A stretch of DNA of 64,000 nt from Mannheimia bovis (lineage in GTDB: Bacteria > Pseudomonadota > Gammaproteobacteria > Enterobacterales > Pasteurellaceae), in assembly GCF_014541205.1 (NCBI RefSeq), contig NZ_CP061280.1:2091162-2155161 (forward strand), written 5' to 3'. The translations under genes and the position numbers were made by a program. The notes below the pieces were generated by a model. It had not been told where the DNA came from. It ran no database searches and worked only from the letters and a program-made list of their open reading frames with translations. Below are positions 31,486 through 41,743 of the stretch, one piece after another. Positions within the stretch are counted from its first letter, which is position 1. Each line of letters begins with the position of its first letter.

Positions 31486-32355
31486 ATGAAAAAACACCAT
31501 TCTCGAATTGGATTAATTGCATCACTAGCCATTCACGGTGCATTGATTGGTGGTAGCTTTGCTTTACTTAATGAGCAAAAAATCGAAAAATCGGCAGAAC
31601 AAAATTCTCTTTCAATGGAAATGGTTGCTGCTTTATTAGAGCAACCACAGGTAGCAGTTTCGCCTGATCCTATTGAAGAAGTAAAAGAAATTGAACCGGA
31701 AAAAGTTGATCCACAGCCTGAACCGGAACCCGAACCAGTACCTGAGCCTGAAGCTATTCCAGAGCCAGTCCTAAAACCGAAAAAAGAAGAGCCGAAAAAG
31801 GAAAAGCCAAAGGAAGAAAAGCGTAAAGAACGTCCAAAAGAGAAAAAAGAAAAACCAAAAGAAGAGAAACGCAAAGAGAAAGAAAAGCCTCAGCAAAAAC
31901 CAATTAAAGCGTTAGAGCGTGGTCCAGAGGTAAAACAAGGCATTGTTGCAAAAGCTATTCCAAATGCTATACAAGGCGAAAAAATGGTTGCTGGCGTTGC
32001 AGGCGGACAAAAAGGTGGCTCATTGAATTCAACCTCTACGACAGGGAGTAACGTAACAGGGGGCAATGCAAGCGAACTTTCAGCCTATAAAACCGCATTA
32101 CAGCGTGCGTTACAACGCAAGGCAAATAATTCATACCCTCAGCGTGAAAAGATGATGCGTAAAACAGGCACGGTAACCATTAAATTTACCATTACCTCAT
32201 CTGGTGCAATTTCAAATGTTTCTGTAGTAAATTCATCGGGTAACAGTAATTTGGATAATGCAGCGGTAAAAAGTGCACAGGCAGTGAGTATGCCACCGCC
32301 ACCGGCAGGTTTCCCACCTTCAGTTACCGTACCAATTAAATTCTCTCTTGAATAA
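31486..32355 (+). CDS. tonB: Energy transducer TonB
   Basis: Spans the periplasm to energise outer-membrane receptors for iron complexes and similar ligands. The 289 residues have an N-terminal anchor (IGLIASLAIHGALIGGSFAL, with the functional His), then a rigid spacer of EP repeats and a Lys/Glu-Pro stretch to about residue 140. The C-terminal TonB domain includes YPQREKMMRKTGTVTIKFTI and SVVNSSGNSNLDNAAVKSA. A strong terminator follows. Confidence 0.97.
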   Translation: MKKHHSRIGLIASLAIHGALIGGSFALLNEQKIEKSAEQNSLSMEMVAALLEQPQVAVSPDPIEEVKEIEPEKVDPQPEPEPEPVPEPEAIPEPVLKPKKEEPKKEKPKEEKRKERPKEKKEKPKEEKRKEKEKPQQKPIKALERGPEVKQGIVAKAIPNAIQGEKMVAGVAGGQKGGSLNSTSTTGSNVTGGNASELSAYKTALQRALQRKANNSYPQREKMMRKTGTVTIKFTITSSGAISNVSVVNSSGNSNLDNAAVKSAQAVSMPPPPAGFPPSVTVPIKFSLE

Positions 32356-32365
32356 AAGATGCAAT

Positions 32366-32399
32366 AAAAAGAGTTGGCAGGAATACCAACTCTTTTTTT
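32366..32399 (+). terminator. exbBD-tonB terminator
   Basis: AAAAAGAGTTGG and CCAACTCTTTTT form a 12-bp stem followed by TTT. It may also act on the convergent pnuC transcript. Confidence 0.88.
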
Positions 32400-32434
32400 A
32401 TAGCTAAATTATTACCGATAGCATTATCTGGCAA

Positions 32435-33175
32435 TTAAGCCACTTCATTCTGATGATTTCTGTGAAGTTTAATCCAGTTGTAATAACCATAAATAGAGTT
32501 ACAAAGATACATCACATACATCACTAATAACGGTAAGCTGGTTTCGCCGTTTTGGAAGTACATTGCCGTCCAAAGTGAAATCGTCATAATATTAACGATA
32601 ATCCACAACGCCCATTGTTCACGGTAACGTAGCACCATTAGGATTTGAGCCACAATTGAAATAACCACTGTTGCTCCATCAAGTAACGGTAAAGCACTAT
32701 CTAAATATTTCAGTAATTCAACATAAAGGAATGTACCGATAATTGCCGAGATAATCACAATCCCCCACTGCTTAGCGGTTAAGGCTTTTGCAATCACTTC
32801 TTCTACCCCTGCATTATTTACCGTATTTTGGCTTGTCATATTTTTACGCCAAAAATAGAAACCGATAAATTGCACCGGCACATAAACGAGTAAATTTAAC
32901 ATCATCTCGCCATAAAGCTGGAAAGTGTATGAAATATAAGCATAAAGCGAAACGGAAATTAAACCGAAAAAGTAGTTACTGATTTTGCCCTTACCTACAA
33001 AAACGACGCATAAAATACCCGTAATTGCCGCGATGGTGGCAATCCAGCTATCCGGTTGGTAAATAAAAATGGCGATTTGTATCGCAAGGAAAGTCAGCAG
33101 CCACCCTGCTTCAAATTTAGTCCAACCACCGAAAAGTTCTTGCTTTAATTTTGTTGAAAATGATGAATCTTGCAT
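32435..33175 (-). CDS. pnuC: Nicotinamide riboside transporter PnuC
   Basis: Facilitates uptake of nicotinamide riboside, an NAD precursor many Pasteurellaceae depend on. The 246 residues form several membrane helices with PnuC signatures: VPVQFIGFYFWRKN and WALWIIVNIMTISLW, and a final NSIYGYYNWIKLH. The ATG at 33175 has TGGAGA upstream. The 20 codons before it (a hydrophobic run) have no site and would duplicate a helix. Confidence 0.94.
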   Translation of the reverse strand: MQDSSFSTKLKQELFGGWTKFEAGWLLTFLAIQIAIFIYQPDSWIATIAAITGILCVVFVGKGKISNYFFGLISVSLYAYISYTFQLYGEMMLNLLVYVPVQFIGFYFWRKNMTSQNTVNNAGVEEVIAKALTAKQWGIVIISAIIGTFLYVELLKYLDSALPLLDGATVVISIVAQILMVLRYREQWALWIIVNIMTISLWTAMYFQNGETSLPLLVMYVMYLCNSIYGYYNWIKLHRNHQNEVA

Positions 33176-33253
33176 ATATGTCTCCAATATAAAAAATACA
33201 TTCCAAATAATAGAGTATAAAAACAAAAAAAGCAAAATTTAGTAAAGGAAATT

Positions 33254-34132
33254 TTACTTAGATTTGATATCGCCTTTTCTTACTTCTGTACTTACGTCTC
33301 CTGAACGCATTTCTGTAGTTACTGCGGTTCCTGAACGTTTAAAGGTATAGTCTGCTTTGCTGAACTCGCCTGTTTGATTATTTAAGAAGAAATGGCGATA
33401 TTCATTTACCCATAACGCCGTTGCCCCACAGACTGCCACAGGCATCACTACCAAATTCACAAATGGGAGCATCGTAAATAAGCTCACTAACGCACCAAAG
33501 GTAAAATTAAGCGTGCGGTATTGTGTAAGTGCATTTCGCATACGCTGAAAGCTGATTTTATGGTTATCAAACGGATAGTCGCAATACTGAATGGCAATTA
33601 ACCACGCCCCAAACATAAAGGTAAGAATAGGCACAATTGTTTGCCCCACCACAGGTAAAAAACCAAGTACAAAAAGGGCAATTAATCTTGGAATGCTATA
33701 CATCATTTTTTGCCACTCACGTTTTAGCATTCTTGGCACATCTTTTAACATTGCCCCGAAAGACATATCACCCAATGGCTCGCCCGTGAGTTGTAGTTCA
33801 ACTTTTTCAGCCAGCAAAGCATTAAAAGGAGCAGCTACAAAGTTTGCTAATGTGGTAAAGGCAAAATAAAAGCCAACTAAAATCATCAAAAAAATCAGCG
33901 GAATGAGAATAAAGCTAAGCCATTCCAACCAAGTTGGTAACATTAATGCCAACAACCCGCCAATGTTGGCAAAAAACGCCCATATCAGCCCAACCATTAA
34001 CAGGGTATTAATCAAAATCGGAAAAATCACAAAGGGTAAAAATTGGCGTTGCAGCAACAATTTCCAGCCATAAATAAAGTAGTGAAAACCAAGCCCTATC
34101 TGAGTTTGTGGCTGTGAAAAAGCAGAAGACAT
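33254..34132 (-). CDS. cysZ: Sulfate transporter CysZ
   Basis: Membrane protein supplying sulfate for cysteine synthesis. The 292 residues share long runs with E. coli CysZ, such as AAPFNALLAE, MLKREWQKM, AIQYCDYPFDNHK and VMPVAVCGATALW. It carries a charged C-terminal tail of about 35 residues (ends GDVSTEVRKGDIKSK) that the E. coli protein lacks. ATG 34132 is six bases from AAGGA, better than the ATG at 34138. It is divergent from zipA, as in enteric bacteria. Confidence 0.93.
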   Translation of the reverse strand: MSSAFSQPQTQIGLGFHYFIYGWKLLLQRQFLPFVIFPILINTLLMVGLIWAFFANIGGLLALMLPTWLEWLSFILIPLIFLMILVGFYFAFTTLANFVAAPFNALLAEKVELQLTGEPLGDMSFGAMLKDVPRMLKREWQKMMYSIPRLIALFVLGFLPVVGQTIVPILTFMFGAWLIAIQYCDYPFDNHKISFQRMRNALTQYRTLNFTFGALVSLFTMLPFVNLVVMPVAVCGATALWVNEYRHFFLNNQTGEFSKADYTFKRSGTAVTTEMRSGDVSTEVRKGDIKSK

Positions 34133-34246
34133 AATCATTCCTTATTTTTTATCAAAAATTTGTTAGAAATATGGTAAGCTACGCACACTATTTTCGCAAA
34201 TATGAAAATGTATTTTTTACTGATTATTTAAAATAAAGAGGACACA

Positions 34247-35146
34247 ATGGAACTGCATATTATTTTCTTTATTCTAGCCGGATTATTGATTGCGGTCTTA
34301 ATCGGCTTTAGTATTTGGTCTGCCCGCCGTGAAAAATCGAACATTTTCTCAAACACTTTTTCAAGCAGACCTGTTGTTGTACCTCCTCCAAGTAGTGAAC
34401 TAAATAACAACATTCCTGATTCATTGCAGCCGCAAGCTAATGAATATCAAGCTATGGCTGTGCCGGAAGAAAATCCACAGCAGATCCAACAGGAAGTGGA
34501 AAGCTCATTGCAAAATATCAAAATCAGCTTACCAAGCCAGCCAGAAGTCCAAACTGTACAACCTGTCCAACAACCTATGGCGGAGCCTGTTAGCACTTAT
34601 GGGCAGCAAATTTCTAATCAGCAACATATTCAAAATACACCTGATTTTGCGAACCCAGCCATTAATGTTGCTGTTGCTCCTGAACAAGAAGTACAAGTTG
34701 CACCTGTAGAAGAAAGCGAAGTTGTACAAACCGGACAGGAAGAAAATCCATTTGTAACGCTTTATGTTTACGCACCGCAAAATGAGCCGTTCCGTGGCGA
34801 TTATGTGGTTCATTATTTAGAAGAAGTTGGATTACGTTTTGGCGAACACCAAATTTTCCACCGCCACCAACACATTGACGATTCGCTCAGCCCGATTATT
34901 TTCAGTGCGGCAAACTTAATGAACCCGGGTACATTTGATTTACACAATATTGCTAACTTCTCCACCGCTGGATTAGTACTATTTATGCAGTTACCGACTG
35001 AAGGCAACGATATTGTGAATATGAAATTATTACTGAGCAATGCGGAACATTTGACATCATCACTCGGCGGTTATTTATATGACGATGCTCAACAACCGTT
35101 TAGCGAAGAATCTCGCCAGCGTTATATGCAACGTGTAATGCGTTAA
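34247..35146 (+). CDS. zipA: Cell division protein ZipA
   Basis: Tethers FtsZ to the inner membrane at the septum. The 299 residues have an N-terminal membrane helix (HIIFFILAGLLIAVLIGFSIW), a Pro/Gln-rich linker to about residue 165, and the C-terminal FtsZ-binding domain (VTLYVYAPQNEPFRG, then FQ-type HRHQHIDDSL and NPGTFDLHNI). AGAGGA precedes the ATG. ligA follows, the classic cysZ-zipA-ligA order. Confidence 0.96.
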   Translation: MELHIIFFILAGLLIAVLIGFSIWSARREKSNIFSNTFSSRPVVVPPPSSELNNNIPDSLQPQANEYQAMAVPEENPQQIQQEVESSLQNIKISLPSQPEVQTVQPVQQPMAEPVSTYGQQISNQQHIQNTPDFANPAINVAVAPEQEVQVAPVEESEVVQTGQEENPFVTLYVYAPQNEPFRGDYVVHYLEEVGLRFGEHQIFHRHQHIDDSLSPIIFSAANLMNPGTFDLHNIANFSTAGLVLFMQLPTEGNDIVNMKLLLSNAEHLTSSLGGYLYDDAQQPFSEESRQRYMQRVMR

Positions 35147-35168
35147 TTGCAAAAATAATTGTTTTTTC

Positions 35169-35195
35169 GACCGCTTGTTACAAGCGGTCTTTTTT
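35169..35195 (+). terminator. zipA terminator from overlapping inverted uptake cores
   Basis: GACCGCTTG and CAAGCGGTC, separated by TTA, form a perfect 9-bp hairpin followed by six T. Both arms are the ACAAGCGGTC uptake core. Confidence 0.85.
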
Positions 35196-35199
35196 GTAG

Positions 35200-37269
<2,070 letters not shown>

Positions 37270-37345
37270 TATTCGTAAAACAAGGAAAAAACGGGTAAAA
37301 TACAAGTGGTTATTTTCTTCGTAAATTTTGCAAAAGGAACACAAA

Positions 37346-38362
37346 ATGGCAATTTTAGTAACAGGCGGTGCAGGATATATTGGCTCGCATACCGTTGTTG
37401 AACTTTTAAACGAAAATAAAGAAATCGTTATTTTAGACAACCTTTCTAATTCCTCTGAAGTTTCACTTGAGCGAGTAAAACAGATCACGGGCAAAAGTGT
37501 AAAATTCTATCAAGGCGATATTTTAGACCGTGATATGTTACGCAAGATTTTTGCTGAAAATAAGATTGAATCGGTCATCCACTTTGCAGGTTTAAAAGCC
37601 GTTGGCGAAAGCGTAAGAGAGCCACTACATTACTATCAAAATAACGTAACCGGTTCGATTGTTTTGGTAGAAGAAATGCTAAAAGCAAACGTGAATACAA
37701 TTGTATTTAGCTCGTCTGCAACCGTATATGGCGATCCACAAATTATTCCAATTGTGGAATCTTGCCCTGTAGGTGGCACAACTAACCCTTACGGCACATC
37801 AAAATATATGGTAGAACGCATTCTTGAAGATACTGTAAAAGCCTTCCCACAATTAAGTGCTGTGGTATTACGTTACTTTAACCCAGTAGGAGCTCACGAA
37901 AGTGGCTTAATTGGCGAAGATCCAAACGGCATTCCAAACAACTTAATGCCGTTTATCAGCCAAGTTGCAGTGGGTAAATTACCACAATTATCTGTTTTTG
38001 GTGGCGACTACTCTACCCACGATGGAACAGGCGTGCGTGATTATATTCACGTTGTGGATTTAGCTCTCGGACACCTAAAAGCGTTAGAAAAGCACCAAGA
38101 CGATGCAGGCTTCCATATTTACAACTTAGGCACAGGAACAGGTTATTCCGTGTTAGATATGGTAAAAGCATTTGAAAATGCAAATGGTATTACCATTCCA
38201 TATAAAATTACCGATCGTCGCCCTGGCGATATTGCCGTTTGCTACTCTGCTCCACAAAAAGCCCTCAAACAACTAGGCTGGAAAACCGAGCGAGGCTTAG
38301 AGCAAATGATGAAAGACACTTGGAATTGGCAAAAAAATAATCCAAATGGTTATAAAGGCTAA
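37346..38362 (+). CDS. galE: UDP-glucose 4-epimerase
   Basis: Interconverts UDP-glucose and UDP-galactose, supplying lipopolysaccharide and capsule sugars. The 338 residues show the NAD motif [10 protein letters not shown], catalytic SSSATVYG and YGTSKYMVE (the Tyr-Lys pair), and the RYFNPVGAH segment. ATG 37346 has AAAGGA at the correct spacing; the earlier ATG at 37328 precedes that site. It is followed by a terminator. Confidence 0.97.
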   Translation: MAILVTGGAGYIGSHTVVELLNENKEIVILDNLSNSSEVSLERVKQITGKSVKFYQGDILDRDMLRKIFAENKIESVIHFAGLKAVGESVREPLHYYQNNVTGSIVLVEEMLKANVNTIVFSSSATVYGDPQIIPIVESCPVGGTTNPYGTSKYMVERILEDTVKAFPQLSAVVLRYFNPVGAHESGLIGEDPNGIPNNLMPFISQVAVGKLPQLSVFGGDYSTHDGTGVRDYIHVVDLALGHLKALEKHQDDAGFHIYNLGTGTGYSVLDMVKAFENANGITIPYKITDRRPGDIAVCYSAPQKALKQLGWKTERGLEQMMKDTWNWQKNNPNGYKG

Positions 38363-38368
38363 AGACAT

Positions 38369-38396
38369 TAAGAGCTATCGAAAGATGGCTCTTTTT
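38369..38396 (+). terminator. galE terminator
   Basis: AAGAGCTATC and GATGGCTCTT pair as an imperfect stem, followed by TTTCTTT. Confidence 0.6.
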
Positions 38397-38483
38397 CTTT
38401 AAATTGCAAATAATTAGAGAAGCTATTCAAGCTATGGTATATTAACCTATATCATCTTTTCTTTTGCAAAATTAGGGAAAAAT

Positions 38484-39782
38484 ATGACCGCTTACATACC
38501 AGAAAATAATGCTTCGAAGCCTTCTATCTGGCAGCAGATTTTCACGAAAAATATGCTACTTTGTCTCTACACAGGTTTTTGTTCAGGCTTGCCGTTATTT
38601 GTGTTAATCCAATTAATGCCCGCTTGGCTTACCAGTGCCAATTTAGATATTAAAACCATCGCTGCTTTCACCCTTACTTCTCTTCCCTACACTTGGAAAT
38701 TCCTTTGGGCTGCTTTGTTAGACCGTTATTTCCCACCATTTTTAGGCAGACGCAGAAGCTGGATTTTTATTTCACAAGTAGGGCTTTTAGTTATTTTAGC
38801 GAGCTTCGGTTTGTTTGACCCGGTGAAAGATATTTCGATTGTGGTAACGTTATCAATAATATTGGCATTCCTCTCCGCCACCCAAGATATTGTGATTGAC
38901 GCCTACCGCCGAGAAATTTTATCGGATAACGAACTGGGGCTGGGTAATTCCATTCACGTTAATGCTTACCGTATTTCAGGCTTAATTCCAGGTGGTTTGT
39001 CGCTGTTTTTAGCAGATCACTATGCGTGGGATACGGTATTCCTTATCACCGCCGCTTTCCTTGTGCCGTGTTTGTTTATCACGCTGATTGCCAAAGAGCC
39101 AGACCATAAGCCAATCGATCGTTCTAAGCCGTTTTATATGGCGTTTGTTGATCCGTTCAAAGAGTTTTTCACTCGCAAAGGTGTTATTGGGGCTATAGGC
39201 TTAATTCTGTTTATCTTTCTCTATAAATTAGGCGATTCCCTCGCTACTACACTGCAAACTAAATTTATTTTAGATATGGGGTTTACCAAGTCGCATATTG
39301 CAGGCATTGTGAAGATGACTTCACTCTGGTGTAGCATAGGTGGGGGGATTATCGGCGGTATTGCGATGTTGAAATTGGGTGTGAACCGTGCCTTGTGGTT
39401 GTTTGGTTTAGTTCAACTAGTAACCATTTTAGGGTTTGCTTATCTTGCCAGCTTTGGGCATTTCCCTACCGAAAGCATCGGAGCTACAGAGCTTTGGAGA
39501 TTGGGTTTAGTGATGGCGGGCGAATATCTAGGCGTAGGGCTAGGCACGGCGGCTTTTGTTGCTTTTATGGCTCGTGAAACCAATCCGGCTTACACTGCAA
39601 TGCAACTGGCTATTTTTACCAGCCTTGCTGCTTTACCAAGTAAAATGTTAGGAGCATACACCGGGCATTTGGTGGAAATGATGGGTTACTACCAATTCTT
39701 CTGGCTCTGCTTCTTTATTGGTATTCCGGGAATGCTGATGCTATTTAAAGTTGCCCCTTGGAGAGAGCAAAATTCAGCTTAG
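38484..39782 (+). CDS. ampG: Muropeptide permease AmpG (MFS)
   Basis: Imports anhydromuropeptides for cell-wall recycling. The 432 residues form about 12 or more membrane helices. Family segments include FCSGLPLFVL, LPYTWKFLWAALLDRY, FLSATQDIVIDAYRREIL and FLYKLGDSLATTL. AGGGAA precedes the ATG. An AmpG role fits these motifs well, although the AmpC-regulation context of enterics is not visible here. Confidence 0.92.
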   Translation: MTAYIPENNASKPSIWQQIFTKNMLLCLYTGFCSGLPLFVLIQLMPAWLTSANLDIKTIAAFTLTSLPYTWKFLWAALLDRYFPPFLGRRRSWIFISQVGLLVILASFGLFDPVKDISIVVTLSIILAFLSATQDIVIDAYRREILSDNELGLGNSIHVNAYRISGLIPGGLSLFLADHYAWDTVFLITAAFLVPCLFITLIAKEPDHKPIDRSKPFYMAFVDPFKEFFTRKGVIGAIGLILFIFLYKLGDSLATTLQTKFILDMGFTKSHIAGIVKMTSLWCSIGGGIIGGIAMLKLGVNRALWLFGLVQLVTILGFAYLASFGHFPTESIGATELWRLGLVMAGEYLGVGLGTAAFVAFMARETNPAYTAMQLAIFTSLAALPSKMLGAYTGHLVEMMGYYQFFWLCFFIGIPGMLMLFKVAPWREQNSA

Positions 39783-39876
39783 TACAAGCGGTTAAATTTA
39801 CAAAAAAATTTGCAATTTTAGGCAGTAATCGGTAAGGTTATTGCCTAAGTTATTTATTCGTTTTTTTAGTTATTGA

Positions 39877-40530
<654 letters not shown>

Positions 40531-40540
40531 TTTAATATAA

Positions 40541-40577
40541 AAAATCTGCACTTTATCACTAAGGTGCAGATTTTTTT
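40541..40577 (+). terminator. adk terminator
   Basis: AAAATCTGCACTT and AAGGTGCAGATTTTT form a long stem followed by T residues, ending 14 bases before the IS left end. Confidence 0.85.
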
Positions 40578-40583
40578 AAGCTA

Positions 40584-40591
40584 TCAATGAT
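40584..40591 (+). repeat. IS target-site duplication, left copy
   Basis: TCAATGAT, identical to 41682-41689. An 8-bp duplication is usual for IS256-type elements, and the perfect match implies a recent or undisturbed insertion. Confidence 0.92.
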
Positions 40592-40611
40592 GGCATAGTA
40601 GACAAAAGTGT
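40592..40611 (+). repeat. IS left terminal inverted repeat
   Basis: 20 bases identical to the inverted right end. After one mismatch (G here, T at the right end) two further bases match. Confidence 0.92.
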
Positions 40612-40636
40612 GGGATTTTTTGCATTTTCTATGCCA

Positions 40637-40654
40637 AGTAGACAAAAGTGTTGG
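40637..40654 (+). repeat. Subterminal copy of the IS end sequence
   Basis: AGTAGACAAAAGTGTTGG repeats the inner part of the terminal repeat in the same orientation as the left end. It agrees with the right end at TTGG, where the outer left end has TGGG. Confidence 0.85.
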
Positions 40655-40676
40655 TTTTGATTATTTTTATTTATCA

Positions 40677-41604
40677 TTACCAACTCTTTTTATTTAAAAA
40701 ATCCTTTATAAACATAACCTTATGTTTTTTTGTTAATCCATTATGATTACTTAATTTCTGTTTAAGTTCCTTAAATAGACTTTCTATTCTATTGGTTGTC
40801 TTGTCTATATTGAGATGTGGATGTTTCTCAAACGAAAATAAATAATCTTGATAGCGTTTCAAGCTCGCATAAGCTCCCCTTACTTCTCTATGTTTATAAG
40901 GATAATAACCTTTTTCATTCGGATATTCTGATCGTTCATTTAAAAAATCCTGATGTTTTAAATACCATAAGTGTAATGTTTTATAAAATGTATTTTTCGT
41001 GCTTTTAGTTAGCGTTTTTACGATTATTTTTAATTCTTTTCCTGCAACCGATTTATGTTTTATTCTGAGCTTTCTCATCACAATCGCAATCATATGAAAT
41101 TGACACATTTGAGTTGGTGTATCAAAAAGATCTTTTAACAGTCCGCGTCGACCATCACAAGTAACCGATTGAATTATATAGCTTTTCTCTCGTAGTCGAT
41201 TTAAAGCAGTTTTGTAGTAAATATCTTTCTCGGTTTTAACGGTGTAATGTGCAATGACTTTTTTAATATGACTATCCATCAAAACTAAAATACCAAAATC
41301 ACGATGAAAGAATGTCGTATCCATCACACTATTTAATTTTTTATTTTGGGGAAGGTTTAATTTATTTTTAGGGGATTTTTCAATATATCTTTGAATTGTT
41401 CTGACTGAACAATGATATTTATCGGCAAGTTGTTTGTAGGTTTGTTTTCCTGATGTGTAATCAATCCAAATGGATATTGGATCTAATTTTTTATTAAAGC
41501 TGAAAGTTTTATTACAAGAAGTGCATTTGTAACGTTGAGTGTTATTTTTCTTACCATGTTTATGTATAGTCGATTTTTGGCAGAAAGGACAATTTTTTGT
41601 TCAT
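40677..41604 (-). pseudogene. IS256-like transposase, variant zinc-binding type, frameshifted near the start
   Basis: The main frame gives about 307 residues: an N-terminal zinc ribbon (CPFC then CTSC), a helix-turn-helix region (YKQLADKYHCSVRTIQRYI), then the DDE domain starting MDTTFFHRDFG. CDGRRGLLKDLF, the C..H-type QMCQFH and TTNRIESLFKELK are IS256/MULE-like. That frame has no usable start: a stop lies two codons before NCPFC. ATG 41604 reads MNKK in another frame, and removing one A from the A6 run (T6 at 41593-41598 on the plus strand) would join them. It is either a null mutation, a sequencing slip, or expressed by slippage. Confidence 0.82.
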
Positions 41605-41610
41605 AATTCA

Positions 41611-41657
41611 AAAAAGTGGGTTAAAGCCTTGTACTATAAGGTTTTAACCCACTTTTT
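41611..41657. repeat. Long hairpin inside the IS right end
   Basis: AAAAAGTGGGTTAAA pairs with TTTAACCCACTTTTT, extended by a G-T wobble and CCTT/AAGG, for about 20 bp around a 7-base loop. T-runs occur on both strands. It sits between the right terminal repeat and the transposase start, where it could block transcription entering from outside. Confidence 0.85.
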
Positions 41658-41661
41658 ACCA

Positions 41662-41681
41662 ACACTTTTGTCTACTATGCC
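41662..41681 (-). repeat. IS right terminal inverted repeat
   Basis: Exact complement of the 20-base left end, followed by the right copy of the target duplication. Confidence 0.92.
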
Positions 41682-41689
41682 TCAATGAT
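41682..41689 (+). repeat. IS target-site duplication, right copy
   Basis: TCAATGAT, identical to 40584-40591. It directly adjoins an uptake-sequence arm (AAGCGGTC). Confidence 0.92.
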
Positions 41690-41690
41690 A

Positions 41691-41735
41691 AGCGGTCGAA
41701 TTTTTGCATTTTTTTGCAGATTTTCGACCGCTTGT
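41691..41735. terminator. maeB terminator from inverted uptake sequences
   Basis: AAGCGGTCGAATTTTTGCA and TGCAGATTTTCGACCGCTT pair to a long hairpin after the maeB stop. The right arm is the complement of a perfect uptake core (41726-41735). The IS landed at its outer edge. Confidence 0.65.
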
Positions 41736-41743
41736 TATTTTTA

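Larger units (their letters stand above)
40592..41681 (-). mobile_element. IS256-like insertion sequence (about 1.09 kb, zinc-ribbon transposase variant)
   Basis: The element is bounded by inverted repeats GGCATAGTAGACAAAAGTGT (40592-40611) and its exact complement (41662-41681); positions 22-23 (GG) also match. It is flanked by the 8-bp repeat TCAATGAT. It holds one transposase gene on the minus strand and a long hairpin inside the right end. It inserted between the converging adk and maeB genes, beside an uptake-sequence hairpin, without breaking a gene. A subterminal third copy of the repeat core lies at 40637-40654. Confidence 0.93.

Noticed and set aside
31533..31874. Long reverse-strand open frame opposite tonB, rich in Ser, Phe and Gly
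   Set aside because: It is the antisense of the EP/KP repeats in TonB; the composition is a by-product of that coding sequence.
31682..31914. Pro/Glu/Lys repeats in tonB as a tandem-repeat or phase-variable tract
   Set aside because: The DNA repeats are imperfect at the nucleotide level, and such spacers are normal for TonB.
33591..33869. Open frame opposite cysZ and similar frames opposite recA, exbD and the NCS2 permease gene
   Set aside because: No ribosome-binding sites and no recognisable protein features; they mirror the codon bias of the genes on the other strand.
40584..41689. The IS as part of a composite transposon or genomic island
   Set aside because: Only one copy is present, no cargo lies beside it, and both flanks are conserved housekeeping genes.
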